Of a stretch of DNA of 64,000 nucleotides, positions 15,697 to 24,921 are shown piece after piece. The DNA is from Streptomyces jumonjinensis (GTDB taxonomy: Bacteria; Actinomycetota; Actinomycetes; Streptomycetales; Streptomycetaceae). The number at the start of each line of letters is the position of its first letter. The first letter of the stretch is position 1. The stretch covers positions 106,525-170,524 of the forward strand of contig NZ_VCLA01000197.1 in the NCBI RefSeq assembly GCF_009600885.1, in the 5' to 3' direction. Made by a program: the position numbers and the translations under genes. A model generated the notes under the pieces. It worked only from the letters and a program-made list of their open reading frames with translations. It did no database searches and was not told where the DNA came from.

Positions 15697-17401
15697 GGAC
15701 GCGCCCGGCCTGCTGGCTGTGGAACGGTCGACCCGGCGGCACGGTCGGGGCTGGGGCCGCTGGCTGTACACGCTGGCATCGGTCCAGATCTTCATCGGGT
15801 TCTTCTTCGTCCCGTCGGCCGTCGCCAACCCGTTCTGCCATATCCCGATGGTCTGTGAGGTGAAAGATGCCATCGACTTCGTGCAAGACCCGCTCGGCTT
15901 CCTGCTTCAGAAGCTGGTGGAGACCAACATCTGGTTCCTCCGGGAAATGCTGGAGCTGATCCAGGCCAGCACCAAGATCGACCTGACCGGCGCAGGCTTC
16001 CTGAAGCAGTACGCCATCATCTTCGCCGCCAGCTCGCTCATCACGGTGGCCCTGTGGCTGGTCGCCGTGGCGAAGCGCGCGGTACGGGGTGTCCCGGTCA
16101 CGACCGCGATCAGTGAGGCGGTTGGGTTCCTCGCCCTCTCGGTCACCGTCAACGCCCTGACGCCGGGTGCCATCGGGTTGCTGATGGCAGCGATCAACGA
16201 CGTAGCAGCCGTTTTCGAACCGTACGCCGTCTCCAACTTCAAGCCCTTCTTGGAGAACCTGCTCAAGGTCATGGCAGCCGATCCCACCGACGGCGTAGGA
16301 ACGCTGCTGGTCGTCAACCTGGTGATGCTGTTCGGCGCTCTGCTGATGTGGGTCGAACTGCTCATCGCCAGTGCCGCGATCTACGTGGGTGTGGCACTCG
16401 GCCCCGTCGTGAACGCGGGCCTGGTGGACAAAGACCTCTGGGGCAAGAGCAAGAAGTGGTTCGCGGCCCTCCTCGCTATCGGCATGAGCAAGCCCATCCT
16501 CTTCGCCCTGCTCGGGCTCGGCGGCGCCATCCTCAGCGACTCCACTGGTAGCCGGTCGGACGCCGTCTCCCGAACGCTCGTCGGCGCGCTGATCCTGTTC
16601 CTGGCCGTCTTCGCGTCCGCCATGATCTACAAGTGGGTGCCGGTCTTCGGTGACGAGATGATGCAGCTCAACCACGACCGCAAGGCCCTGCAATCCACGG
16701 GCCCCGCGTCCGCCGTGGATGGACCGGCGCAACACGCCAACCGTGCGATCAACACCCATGTCCAGGACGCCCTGGTCGGAGGCGGACAGTCCGCGGGAGC
16801 GACAGCAGGTAGGGCTGGCCCGGCCGACGGCAAAGCCGCCGTCGGCAAACAGGCTGGTACGGCGAGCGCGAAGGGCGCAGTCGGCTCCGGTGGTACTGCT
16901 GCGGCCGGTCCGGTCGGCATGGCGGCGGCGGCCGTCAAGGCCGGTGCAGACATGGCCAAGGACAAGGCCATGAGTTCCCCGGGAGCCCAGGGAATGGAAG
17001 CGGTCGGCGGCAATGCGGTCGGAGCGGAACACGGCCCCGACTCCACCGGGGAATCGGTCCCCGCCTCCGCGACGCACCACGGCGCGGCAGCCGGACCGAC
17101 CGTGATCACGCCCTCCGGCGGCGAGCCGGAGGCCACGCCCAGCCCGGCGGAGATGCCCGCCTCCGCTCGACCTCATGGTGGATCGGCAGCACCGATCGTC
17201 GGGGCCCCCGGAGCAGGAGCGGAGAGCGGCCTGACCTCCGCAGGCCCGATCGCCCCGCCGCCTTCGGCTCCAGCCGCGCCTTCGTACGGCTCCGGCAGGT
17301 CCACGGTCCCCGGCTCCGTCCCGTCCACACCCCCCGTCCCACCCGCACGACCCACCGACGATGAGCCCGCCCCGCGGCCGTCCACCGGTAAGGACAAGTA
17401 A
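15677..17401 (+). CDS. VirB6/TrbL-like polytopic channel protein
   Basis: A 574-aa protein. ATG 15677 has GGAGG eight bases upstream; GTG 15668 is less likely. After an N-terminal membrane segment (LYTLASVQIFIGFFFVPSAV), about seven further helices span residues 110-310 (for example LVVNLVMLFGALLMWVELLI and TLVGALILFLAVFASAMIY). The last ~250 residues are an Ala/Gly/Pro-rich cytoplasmic tail. This is the TrbL/VirB6 arrangement, the inner-membrane core of the secretion channel. It lies between the VirB8-like and SCO6880-like genes with overlaps on both sides. Confidence 0.8.
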   Translation: MRLRLREDAPGLLAVERSTRRHGRGWGRWLYTLASVQIFIGFFFVPSAVANPFCHIPMVCEVKDAIDFVQDPLGFLLQKLVETNIWFLREMLELIQASTKIDLTGAGFLKQYAIIFAASSLITVALWLVAVAKRAVRGVPVTTAISEAVGFLALSVTVNALTPGAIGLLMAAINDVAAVFEPYAVSNFKPFLENLLKVMAADPTDGVGTLLVVNLVMLFGALLMWVELLIASAAIYVGVALGPVVNAGLVDKDLWGKSKKWFAALLAIGMSKPILFALLGLGGAILSDSTGSRSDAVSRTLVGALILFLAVFASAMIYKWVPVFGDEMMQLNHDRKALQSTGPASAVDGPAQHANRAINTHVQDALVGGGQSAGATAGRAGPADGKAAVGKQAGTASAKGAVGSGGTAAAGPVGMAAAAVKAGADMAKDKAMSSPGAQGMEAVGGNAVGAEHGPDSTGESVPASATHHGAAAGPTVITPSGGEPEATPSPAEMPASARPHGGSAAPIVGAPGAGAESGLTSAGPIAPPPSAPAAPSYGSGRSTVPGSVPSTPPVPPARPTDDEPAPRPSTGKDK

Positions 17402-18924
17402 TGCCTCGTACCTATCAGTTCGGAAAGCACCGCCCTACGGGGCTGGTGGGCCGCCGGGACCTTGGTGAACAGGTCGCTCTCGGGGCCGGCGCCACGCTCG
17501 GCATCGCGCTGGGATTCGTGTTCAGCGGGCGGACCCTGCTCGCCGCGGTCGGCCTCGGGCTGCCGATCCTCCTGGCGCTGGTCGTCGTCTACCTGCCGTA
17601 TCGGCCGAAGGGGACCGTACAGCGCCGCACTCTCTACCGGTGGTGGCGGATCAAGAGGTACCACCGCCGCGCGCTCGCACGGACGGGCGGCGTCTGGGTG
17701 TCCCCGGCCGTCGAGGCCGGCGTCCAGCGCGACGGTACGCCGCCGGACGCCGCTCTGGTCTCCCCCGAGGGCATCGCGGGGATGACCTGGCTTCCCGTGA
17801 CCGTCCGCGGCGAACAGGCGGTCGTGGTCCTCCAGCCTGAGTCCGGCTGCGTCACCGCGACTCTTGAGGTCTCGTCCCCGGGGTTGGGCGGCAAAGAGGT
17901 CGGCGAACAGCAGGTCGCGCTGGAGCGATGGGGAGAGCTGCTCGACGCCTTCGGGAACGCCGCTGACCATCCGGTCAAGCGGATCCAGGTGATCGCGCGG
18001 CAGATGAAGTCCGACCCGTACGCGCATCAGCGGTTCGTCGGAGAGCGGGATCAGTCCGCGGCGACCGGGGGCGTGCCGGAGTGGCTGAAGGAGTCCTACG
18101 ACGTCCTGACTCAGGCGGTCTCGACTTCCGCAGAGGAGCACCGCTACTACGTCACCGCGCACGCACAATTCACCCGGGACCTGGCCGCCGACGGGGCGAC
18201 CCGTGGAACCGGGGACGAGGGGATCGCCGCGGCGATGGGTGCCTACCTGGAAGAGCTGTGGGCGCGGTGTGAGGACGCTGACCTGTCGGTCATCGCGCCG
18301 CTGGACGAGCGCCGACTGACGGCGTTCATCCGTAACGCCTACGACCCCGACCACCCGGTCTGGGACACGGCGCTTCCCCGGCCCCATGCCTTCCCCCGGA
18401 ACATCGATGTCCGGTCCGGCGGTCACGTGAGATCAAGGGCGGCCGGTTCCACGGAGAGCTGGTTCCACGCCACGGCAGCGGTCGTCTCCTGGCCGACCAC
18501 CCCGGTCGGACCGGATTTCCTGTCGCCGTTGCTCATCGGGATGCCCGACGTGATCAGGACAGTGGCGGTCACCCAGGACCTCGAACCGAACGACAAGGCC
18601 GTGGAGCGGGCACTCGCCGAGGACACGAACAACCAGGCGGAACTGCTGCGGGACCGGCAGCGGGGCAAGACCGCCGACCCGCGCGACCTGATCGCCGCTG
18701 CGGCCACCGGCTCGCGCGGCATGGCCCTGGCCTCCTCGGGCGCGGCCGGCTCCGCCGTGGTCGGATACATCACCGTCTCGGCCCGGAGTGCGGAAGAGCT
18801 GGAGCGGGTGAAGCGCACGGCGGCGTCCCGGGCACGGAGCGCCCACCTGCGAATCGAGTGGCTCGACCTTGAGCACGCCCGAGCGTTCTTCAACACGCTG
18901 CCCTTCGCCGGAGGCATCAAGTGA
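17401..18924 (+). CDS. SCO6880-family conjugation protein
   Basis: A 507-aa protein. It begins with a PrgI-like two-helix membrane hairpin (VALGAGATLGIALGFVFSGR and GLPILLALVVVYLPYRPKG), followed by a large soluble domain with MTWLPVTVRGEQAVVVLQPE and SAEEHRYYVTAHAQFTRDLA. The SCO6880 family is regularly encoded just before a VirB4-like ATPase in actinobacterial transfer regions. The soluble part corresponds to the N-terminal half of VirB4, so the ATPase function is split over this gene and the next. It overlaps both neighbours by 1-4 bp. Confidence 0.85.
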   Translation: MPRTYQFGKHRPTGLVGRRDLGEQVALGAGATLGIALGFVFSGRTLLAAVGLGLPILLALVVVYLPYRPKGTVQRRTLYRWWRIKRYHRRALARTGGVWVSPAVEAGVQRDGTPPDAALVSPEGIAGMTWLPVTVRGEQAVVVLQPESGCVTATLEVSSPGLGGKEVGEQQVALERWGELLDAFGNAADHPVKRIQVIARQMKSDPYAHQRFVGERDQSAATGGVPEWLKESYDVLTQAVSTSAEEHRYYVTAHAQFTRDLAADGATRGTGDEGIAAAMGAYLEELWARCEDADLSVIAPLDERRLTAFIRNAYDPDHPVWDTALPRPHAFPRNIDVRSGGHVRSRAAGSTESWFHATAAVVSWPTTPVGPDFLSPLLIGMPDVIRTVAVTQDLEPNDKAVERALAEDTNNQAELLRDRQRGKTADPRDLIAAAATGSRGMALASSGAAGSAVVGYITVSARSAEELERVKRTAASRARSAHLRIEWLDLEHARAFFNTLPFAGGIK

Positions 18925-20357
18925 CCAGCGCCCTCGACCTGAACCTCCTGGCCCCGGCACATCAGACCGTCCGGCGCCCCCTGCACACCGAGACCACCGC
19001 GAGTCAGGCGCTCTACCTGCCGATCGCACCGCCCACCCTGGGGACACGCGGAGCCGTCATCGGCCGGGAGCTTTACAGCGGGAAAGCCTTCATCTACTGC
19101 CCCTTCTCCACCTTCGGCGACGGGCTGCCCGGCGGAAACGTGATCGTCATGGGGGACACCGGGCGCGGCAAAAGCTCGCTGACCAAAACCTATACCGCCC
19201 GCCAGATCCGACTGGGCCGACAGGTCGTCGTCCTGGACACGAAGGAGCAGAAGGAACGGGAAGAGGGCGAGTGGGCCGCGCTCGGACGCTCGCTGACCGG
19301 GAAAGCTCCCGTGAAGTTCACCCCCGGCGGCGGGCGTGATGCCTCGTGCATCAACCCGATGGACCCGGCCATCGCGGGCAAGCGACAGATCGAGCTGGTC
19401 CGCACGATCGTGGAACTGGGGCTCGGCAAGCCTTTGGACGAGTTCGCCGGGTCGGCACTCCGGCTCGCCATCCGCAGGGCCCGCCTCCGCTCGGCGGAGA
19501 CCGGGCGTACACCGGTCCTCGCCGATGTCGCGGCGGCGCTGCGAGACCCGGAGGAGACGGACGCCGCCGCCAAGCGACGGAGCCTGGACGAGTTGCTCAA
19601 CGACGGACTGGAGGTCTCGTACGTACTCGACCGTCTCTGCGGCAGTGGTGACGACTCCACCGGCGACCTGACCGGCATGCTCGACGGGCCGACCAGCATT
19701 GGCGTTGACCTGGACGCGGACATGATCGTCTTCGACCTGACCAAGGTGCCCTCCGGGGGCGTCGCCATGACCATCCTCGTCGCCGTCATCTCCGTCTTCT
19801 TGGAGGAGGTCTGGCTACAGCCGGTCTGCGAATGCGGCACAGGGCCGGGCGAGCACGAGCGGACCACCGTCGATGCCCGCTCGGGAGCCTGGGAGCTGGG
19901 TGCCAATCCGGTGACTGGCTGCCGCAGGTACACCCAGCGGAAGCGGATCATGGTGTGTGAGGAGGCGTGGCACGTCCTGGGGACCCCTCAGCTCGCGGCG
20001 CTGCTGGAGCGCTTCCTGAAGTTCGCCCGCGGCCTTGGGCTGAGCTGCGTGTTCATCGTGCACCACCTGAGCGACGTGGACGACTCCCCGGAGACTCAGG
20101 CCGCGCTGAAGATGGCGGACACCGTCGTCATCTACTCGATGAAGAAGGCGGAGGCGGAGGACACCGTCGCCCGGCTCGGACTGCCGTCCTGGACTGTCGA
20201 GCACATCATGCGCCTCCGCCGGGGCATCGCCCTCTGGAAGGTCGGCGAAGTGATCTACCCCGCCGTCCAGCACCTTCTTACCGAGGCCGAACAGCACCTC
20301 TGCTTCTCATCCGGGGCCATGACGGACCTGACCAGCTCCTCTCCGGAGCTGGAGTGA
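18921..20357 (+). CDS. VirB4-like conjugation ATPase
   Basis: A 478-aa ATPase. Walker A GDTGRGKSS is at about residues 78-86 and the Walker B-like strand KRIMVCEEAWHVL is in the C-terminal half. The segments VVVLDTKEQKE and FIVHHLSDVDDS are typical of VirB4/TraE/HerA-type motors. It powers assembly of the transfer channel and substrate movement at the cytoplasmic membrane. The shorter length than classic VirB4 (about 800 aa) fits the division of labour with the SCO6880-family protein upstream, which it overlaps by 4 bp (GTGA). Confidence 0.88.
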   Translation: MTSALDLNLLAPAHQTVRRPLHTETTASQALYLPIAPPTLGTRGAVIGRELYSGKAFIYCPFSTFGDGLPGGNVIVMGDTGRGKSSLTKTYTARQIRLGRQVVVLDTKEQKEREEGEWAALGRSLTGKAPVKFTPGGGRDASCINPMDPAIAGKRQIELVRTIVELGLGKPLDEFAGSALRLAIRRARLRSAETGRTPVLADVAAALRDPEETDAAAKRRSLDELLNDGLEVSYVLDRLCGSGDDSTGDLTGMLDGPTSIGVDLDADMIVFDLTKVPSGGVAMTILVAVISVFLEEVWLQPVCECGTGPGEHERTTVDARSGAWELGANPVTGCRRYTQRKRIMVCEEAWHVLGTPQLAALLERFLKFARGLGLSCVFIVHHLSDVDDSPETQAALKMADTVVIYSMKKAEAEDTVARLGLPSWTVEHIMRLRRGIALWKVGEVIYPAVQHLLTEAEQHLCFSSGAMTDLTSSSPELE

Positions 20358-20728
20358 ACGCCACCAGCACCCACGCCCGCCGAGCCCCAGAAACCACCGA
20401 AAGGGACCCGCTGCTCACCATGTCCGCCTCACCCGTACCGTCCGCCACTCCCTCGATCCGCGACGAGATCGACGCGCTTTACGCGTCCTACCTCCAGCTG
20501 GCCCGCACGAGCGCGGACCTCGCCAAGGCCCTGGATCGCGGGGACTCGTCCGCCGCCGGCGGGCGCGTCCGCGCGGCCGTCGGCCACATCTGGCGGGCGG
20601 CCGAAGATCTCCACACCGCCTTCCACACCGCGCCGCCCCGCGGAACTGAACCGCCGACGCCGCTCGCCCGGCTGTGCGGTCGGCGCATGAGATACCTGGC
20701 CACGCGGGCAGCACGGGGGGCGAAGTAG
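20354..20728 (+). CDS. Small helical transfer-region protein
   Basis: A GTG start at 20354 overlapping the VirB4 stop gives 124 aa; ATG 20420 would give 102 aa. The conserved-looking part (SIRDEIDALYASYLQLARTS then DLAKALDRGDSSAAGGRVRA) is two amphipathic helices, followed by an Arg-rich tail. No signal or membrane segment is visible. Its position between the VirB4- and VirD4-like genes suggests a cytoplasmic adaptor or chaperone, an inference from context only. Confidence 0.55.
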   Translation: MNATSTHARRAPETTERDPLLTMSASPVPSATPSIRDEIDALYASYLQLARTSADLAKALDRGDSSAAGGRVRAAVGHIWRAAEDLHTAFHTAPPRGTEPPTPLARLCGRRMRYLATRAARGAK

Positions 20729-20982
20729 TGGACCTCCTGCCCGCTGGCCTCTCAGTGGCGCTCTACGGGGTCGTCGCCGTGTGCGGTCTGGTGCTCATCG
20801 TCTTGTGGATCAGTTCCTCCCGGGAGCGGAGAAACGCAGGCTTCGCCACGAAGGAGCAGCTCAGGCGTCAGCTATCTGCCCGTGCAGTCCTGCGGGCATC
20901 GGAGATCCGGCCCTCACTGAGCCAGAAGAAACGATCCCCTCGGTACCCGGTGAGCCTCAGCAAATCCCGGCACTCCTCCTGA
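20728..20982 (+). CDS. N-terminal membrane segment of a split VirD4-like coupling protein
   Basis: An 84-aa protein beginning at GTG 20728 (GTAGTG overlap). One transmembrane helix (SVALYGVVAVCGLVLIVLWI) is followed by SSRERRNAGFATKEQLRRQL and SARAVLRASEIRPSLS, which looks like the membrane-proximal part of actinobacterial TraG/VirD4 proteins. It ends at a TGA only 36 bp before the ATPase gene, in the same reading frame. I infer that the coupling protein is made as two polypeptides, or that a stop has split one ancestral gene. Confidence 0.6.
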   Translation: MDLLPAGLSVALYGVVAVCGLVLIVLWISSSRERRNAGFATKEQLRRQLSARAVLRASEIRPSLSQKKRSPRYPVSLSKSRHSS

Positions 20983-21018
20983 CCGTCAACCGCTCTTCCC
21001 ACCTGCTCGGAGCAACAC

Positions 21019-22458
21019 GTGCACCACCCTCTTGATCCCTCGGATTTCGGGTACTCCCTGGGCACCTCCCGACGCCCCCGAGGCATGGACCTCTGGTCCC
21101 GTGCCGACAAAGCCTGCCGGGTGATCGGACCGATGGGATCCGGTAAAACACTGCGGTTCTTCGCCCCGACCACCCGCCGATGGCCGGGGCCGGTGGTCGC
21201 CACCTCGACCAAGCCGGACCTGGTGGAACTGACTCTGGACGCCCGACGACGGGACGGGCGCCCGGTACTGGCCTTCGACCCGCAGAACATCGCCCCGTAT
21301 CTCCCGCGCTTCAGGTGGCTCCCGTTCGCGGGGGCCTCGTCTACCGAGGTCGCGATGACCCGGGCGAAGGCGCTCGTCGCCGGTTCCCGCTCCCCGGGCT
21401 CGACCGGTCAGTCCGAGGGGGCGTCCTTCTTCCGGGGCCAAGCCTCCAAGGTCCTGGCGGCGCTGCTGCACGCCGCCGCGCTGGACGGTGCCCGCCTAGA
21501 CCACCTGCTGACATGGGCGCGGAAGATGGACGACCCCGCGCCGCTGGCCATTCTGGAGTCCCACCCCGGAGCGGGCCCGGGATGGGCGGACATGCTTCGC
21601 TCGGCGACCACCGGCGACTCCCGGACGGTCGGGAACACCGCGGTCACGCTCCATGCCGCCCTGGAGCCTCTGGCCCACCAGTCCGTGGTTGATGCCTTGC
21701 AAGGCGACGGCGGCGAACCGACTGACTTCCGGAGCTTCCTCGACGCGGGCGGCACCATCTACCTCCTCGGCAAGGACTCCGAGGCGAACTCCGTGGCGCC
21801 GTTGACCACAGCGGTCACGGAGGATCTCCTCGACCTCGCTGAATCCCACGCCATCGCCTCCCCAGCCGGCCGCCTCGACCCGCCCCTCCTCGCCGCCCTG
21901 GACGAGGCCCCGAACATCGCCCCCATCCCGTCCTTGCGCCAGCGCGTCGCCGACGGCCGGGGGCGCGGGATCACCGTGATCTACGGGGTCCAGGGCTGGG
22001 CCTCGGCCGTCGCCCGGTTCGGCCCGGACGCCGCCGCCGAGCTGGCCTCCTTCACGAACCACGTCGTGGTCTTCGGCGGTGCCAAGGACCCTGAGTTCCT
22101 GCGGGGGATGTCCGACCTGTGCGGCCAAGTCGAACGGGTACAGAAGACCCGAACCACCTCCGGAGGCGACCGCGGCGGGGTCTCCACTGCCACCCACACA
22201 GCGCTGGAGCCGGTCCTGCGCGGCGATCAGATCAAGGGGCTCGGGGAGGGGGAAGCGCTCCTACTCGCCGACAACCTGGGGCCCGTGATCACCCACTTCC
22301 CCGGCATGTGGACCTGGGACTCCTGGGGGGAGATCGAGCAGCATGTCCGTGAACTCCGGCGGTCGGCCGAAGCTGAACGGGTACGTGAGCGGACCGCGCG
22401 GGCCGACCGCGCCCGTAGTACAGCGGCCCTCTGGACAGCCCGGAAAGGAGCGGCATGA
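21019..22458 (+). CDS. VirD4/TraG-like coupling ATPase
   Basis: A 479-aa protein. Walker A GPMGSGKT is at about residues 37-44 and Walker B LLAALDEAPNIAP at about 292-304, followed by the arginine-finger region GVQGWASAVARFG. The C-terminal strand ADNLGPVITHFPGMWTW is typical of TraG/TraD-type coupling proteins. It would bring the relaxase-DNA complex (relaxase at 35263-39648) to the channel. It lacks its own membrane helix, which appears to be encoded by the 84-aa ORF immediately upstream. The start is GTG 21019; its stop overlaps the next gene by 4 bp. Confidence 0.88.
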   Translation: MHHPLDPSDFGYSLGTSRRPRGMDLWSRADKACRVIGPMGSGKTLRFFAPTTRRWPGPVVATSTKPDLVELTLDARRRDGRPVLAFDPQNIAPYLPRFRWLPFAGASSTEVAMTRAKALVAGSRSPGSTGQSEGASFFRGQASKVLAALLHAAALDGARLDHLLTWARKMDDPAPLAILESHPGAGPGWADMLRSATTGDSRTVGNTAVTLHAALEPLAHQSVVDALQGDGGEPTDFRSFLDAGGTIYLLGKDSEANSVAPLTTAVTEDLLDLAESHAIASPAGRLDPPLLAALDEAPNIAPIPSLRQRVADGRGRGITVIYGVQGWASAVARFGPDAAAELASFTNHVVVFGGAKDPEFLRGMSDLCGQVERVQKTRTTSGGDRGGVSTATHTALEPVLRGDQIKGLGEGEALLLADNLGPVITHFPGMWTWDSWGEIEQHVRELRRSAEAERVRERTARADRARSTAALWTARKGAA

Positions 22459-22937
22459 CGGAGGGCCTCCTCACCGCCTGCACACCCTTCCCCGAGCAGC
22501 CTCCCGCCATCGCCGACTACCAGGCGGCCCGCATCGCCGACACCACGATGGTGGACGCACCCGCTCCATGGGACCTCGGTGCCCTGTCCGACGACCTGGT
22601 GGTACCACTGGATTCGTGGCTGGATGAGGTCTGCCGATGGTTGAACTCCACCTTCGCCTGGCAGCCGTACCAGGTGATACCGCCCTGCTGGCGCGACCAC
22701 GGCCAGATCGCCTACGAGGTGGCGGCCCTGGCTTTCGCCCGCTCCGACGCCATGTGTGCAGCGGCCTCAACCGTGAGCTGGCATGAGCAGCTCGACCGGT
22801 TCGTCCAGCGAATGAACACCATGCTGGGAAGGTCTGGAGACGAGTGTCGGGCCGGGCGTCATGCTGATCGCCCAGCCCGGTACCAGCTCGGCTCCTGGCA
22901 GATCGATGGCAACCGTCCGAATTCGGAGACCATCTGA
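22455..22937 (+). CDS. Last gene of transfer operon, hypothetical, 160 aa
   Basis: A soluble protein coupled to the VirD4 gene by an ATGA overlap. The central part (LDSWLDEVCRWLNSTFAWQP and IPPCWRDHGQIAYEVAALAF) is rich in Trp and resembles the small conserved proteins that close actinobacterial transfer operons and contain a similar PPCWxxH motif. The Cys/His in that motif could bind metal. No enzymatic motif is seen. Confidence 0.6.
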   Translation: MTEGLLTACTPFPEQPPAIADYQAARIADTTMVDAPAPWDLGALSDDLVVPLDSWLDEVCRWLNSTFAWQPYQVIPPCWRDHGQIAYEVAALAFARSDAMCAAASTVSWHEQLDRFVQRMNTMLGRSGDECRAGRHADRPARYQLGSWQIDGNRPNSETI

Positions 22938-23027
22938 TCACCGGTGGCAACCGCAGGTTGCGGCCCCACCAGAGCCTTAGGGGGACGGGTGCTTCGGCAG
23001 GGTTGACCGTTGCACCCGCCCCTGGGT

Positions 23028-23267
23028 TTACCGACCGTTCGCCTCTGAGACCGCGAAGCCCACGAAGGCGGACCAGGCCGGTGCCTCAACCGCCAGCGCC
23101 GGCCCGCTCTTCTTCTTCGAGTCCCGAATTCCGATCCGGTGCCCGAGGACCGCAACCTCAACACAGTTGCCGTTGTCCTGAGAGCTGTAGGAGGACTTGA
23201 ACCAGGCAGTCTCCGGAGCCAGGTCCGTAGCGGTCACATGCGGGGGGAGATTCGTCTTCATTTCCAC
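23028..23267 (-). CDS. DUF397 protein
   Basis: A 79-aa member of DUF397: AWFKSSYSSQDNGNCVEVAV is the family signature, followed by IGIRDSKKKSGPALAVEAPA and a C-terminal FVGF segment. DUF397 proteins are small partners of XRE-DUF5753 regulators in Streptomyces and work with them in developmental or antibiotic control, in a manner likened to toxin-antitoxin pairs. It overlaps the 3' end of the regulator gene by 10 bp. Confidence 0.9.
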   Translation of the reverse strand: MEMKTNLPPHVTATDLAPETAWFKSSYSSQDNGNCVEVAVLGHRIGIRDSKKKSGPALAVEAPAWSAFVGFAVSEANGR

Positions 23268-24121
23268 AGTCTCTTTTCAAGGTCGTCCAGGATTTGCGGG
23301 GTCTGCGACGGCCCTGGTGCCGCCATGGCCATGGCGACGAACTGCCGCTGGAACTGCCCCACGTCCGACTCCTTCGACCACATAGTGGTGGCCTTCGCGC
23401 TGTCGCTCTGAGTCACGGGCCCAAGGCCCGTGAACTCCAGCACCGTGAAGTTCCAGCCGGAGCGGTAGGTGGGAAGGTCTTCCGGAATGATCTGCACCTC
23501 CACCTTCTCCAAGGCACAGAGCCGTTTGATCTCTGCGTACTGCGCTCGCATGACCTCCGGTGACCCGATGACCGTACGTAGCGCACTCTCGGTCAGGATG
23601 ATGTGCACCTCCGGTCCGTCCGACTGGGTCAGGAGCTGCTTCCGCTCCATCCTGAGCCGCACGCCTTGTTCGACAAACGACGTAGTGCGCTCCTCAACCA
23701 CTTTGGCGGAGTGCGCGAGTGCCGTGGCGTAGCTCTCGTCCTGCAAGAGTCCGTGAACGACGTGGTTCTCGTTGCCACGGATCCGAGTAGCGTCCCGCTC
23801 CAGCCCGAGGTAGATCGGCATGCCGGAGGGCAGAAGGCTCGTATAGGACGTGAACGGCTCCTTGCTCAGGGAGCCTCGCTGCATTTGCAGGAGGGCATCC
23901 CTGGCGTCGATGTCGTCCACCCCGTACCTGTCAAGAAGCCGTTCGAGGTCGTTCAGCTTCGGCAGAGGGATGTCCCCGCTCTCAACCCTGCTGACCTTCG
24001 AGCGGGAGAACCCCAGCTCAAGGGAGACAGCCTCTGCCGTAAGCCCTAGCTGATCGCGAAGCGTTCGCAGTTCCTTGCCGAGCGCGACCCGCAGGTACGT
24101 CGGTCCTCGTCGTGCGGCCAC
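23258..24121 (-). CDS. XRE-family regulator with DUF5753 domain
   Basis: A 287-aa protein. The N-terminal HTH is at about 12-65 (LRTLRDQLGLTAEAVSLELG then FSRSKVSRVESGDIPLPKL). The DUF5753/Scr1 effector domain covers about 95-280 (VHGLLQDESYATALAHSAKV, LTESALRTVIGSPEVMRAQY, VQIIPEDLPTYRSGWNFTVL). Regulators of this family act with a DUF397 partner, here encoded just downstream with overlap. The ~300 bp between this gene and the divergent 24421 gene should contain both promoters; I could not define them with confidence. Confidence 0.9.
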   Translation of the reverse strand: MAARRGPTYLRVALGKELRTLRDQLGLTAEAVSLELGFSRSKVSRVESGDIPLPKLNDLERLLDRYGVDDIDARDALLQMQRGSLSKEPFTSYTSLLPSGMPIYLGLERDATRIRGNENHVVHGLLQDESYATALAHSAKVVEERTTSFVEQGVRLRMERKQLLTQSDGPEVHIILTESALRTVIGSPEVMRAQYAEIKRLCALEKVEVQIIPEDLPTYRSGWNFTVLEFTGLGPVTQSDSAKATTMWSKESDVGQFQRQFVAMAMAAPGPSQTPQILDDLEKRLWK

Positions 24122-24420
24122 CTGTCTGTCCCCTCATCCTGATGGGCTGTCCGTCAGATCGAGGCCCCTGTCCGGCTGCACAGGTTATCTGTCCACCATG
24201 CCAGGGGCTCAGTCCGGAGAGCGACCTCGCCTGCTGCGCGTTCCACAAGTTCAGTCGGTTACCGGGCATTTGCCAATGTGCACTCCTGGGAAGTTCCCCT
24301 TGAATGTTAACTGGACTGTGCATCACGCTAGTTGACCCCAGCACCTTGCCGGGGCACCTCGCGGAGCTGCACACCCTCCGCAGCAGTTGACGCCCCCTGT
24401 TCAGACCGCGGGAGACCTGT

Positions 24421-24921
24421 ATGCCGATCACAATCGTGGTTCCTGATAGTGATCTTGGCGTCCACGGGGCTATCGCTGCCCGACAGGCCGGCGGCCCGCC
24501 GTCTCTGCCCAGGGCCCCGTCTCCGCCTGCGTATGAACCTGCGGTAGCCGAGGCCAGGGAAATCGCTGAAGCGCGCTCTGGCGTTCCGACTGAGCGCTGG
24601 GTGCGGATGATCGACGCTCTGCGCCTCAACCACTTCTCGGTCACGAGTGTCTACGACGACCTGGATGACGTCATTGGAGAGCATCCCCTCAGCGAGCCCT
24701 CCGACGTAGTGGCCGAGCGCCTGGCCAAGGTGCTTGATCACGCCTTGGTTCGCATCGAAACGCCGAAGCTCTCAGCGCGGTGTCCGCCCGATGCCATCGA
24801 CCGGGCACGGCGTGCACGTGTGCGTATGCCTTCTGATGGCGTCCAGCCGTCCGTGGGCGATGTCCGGGTTCTGGCGCTGGCTGTCCTTGAACTTCTCGAT
24901 TTGGTGGGTGATGTCCTGTGA
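24421..24921 (+). CDS. Hypothetical protein, DUF6415-like
   Basis: A 166-aa soluble protein, ATG 24421, preceded by GGGAGA. The helical C-terminal half (SEPSDVVAERLAKVLDHALV then DAIDRARRARVRMPSDGVQP and VLALAVLELLDLVG) resembles the small helical proteins encoded beside XRE/DUF397 genes in Streptomyces and annotated as DUF6415. The match is from memory of the pattern and is weak. It is coupled to two tiny downstream ORFs by 4-bp overlaps, forming a three-gene unit divergent from the XRE gene. Confidence 0.5.
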   Translation: MPITIVVPDSDLGVHGAIAARQAGGPPSLPRAPSPPAYEPAVAEAREIAEARSGVPTERWVRMIDALRLNHFSVTSVYDDLDDVIGEHPLSEPSDVVAERLAKVLDHALVRIETPKLSARCPPDAIDRARRARVRMPSDGVQPSVGDVRVLALAVLELLDLVGDVL

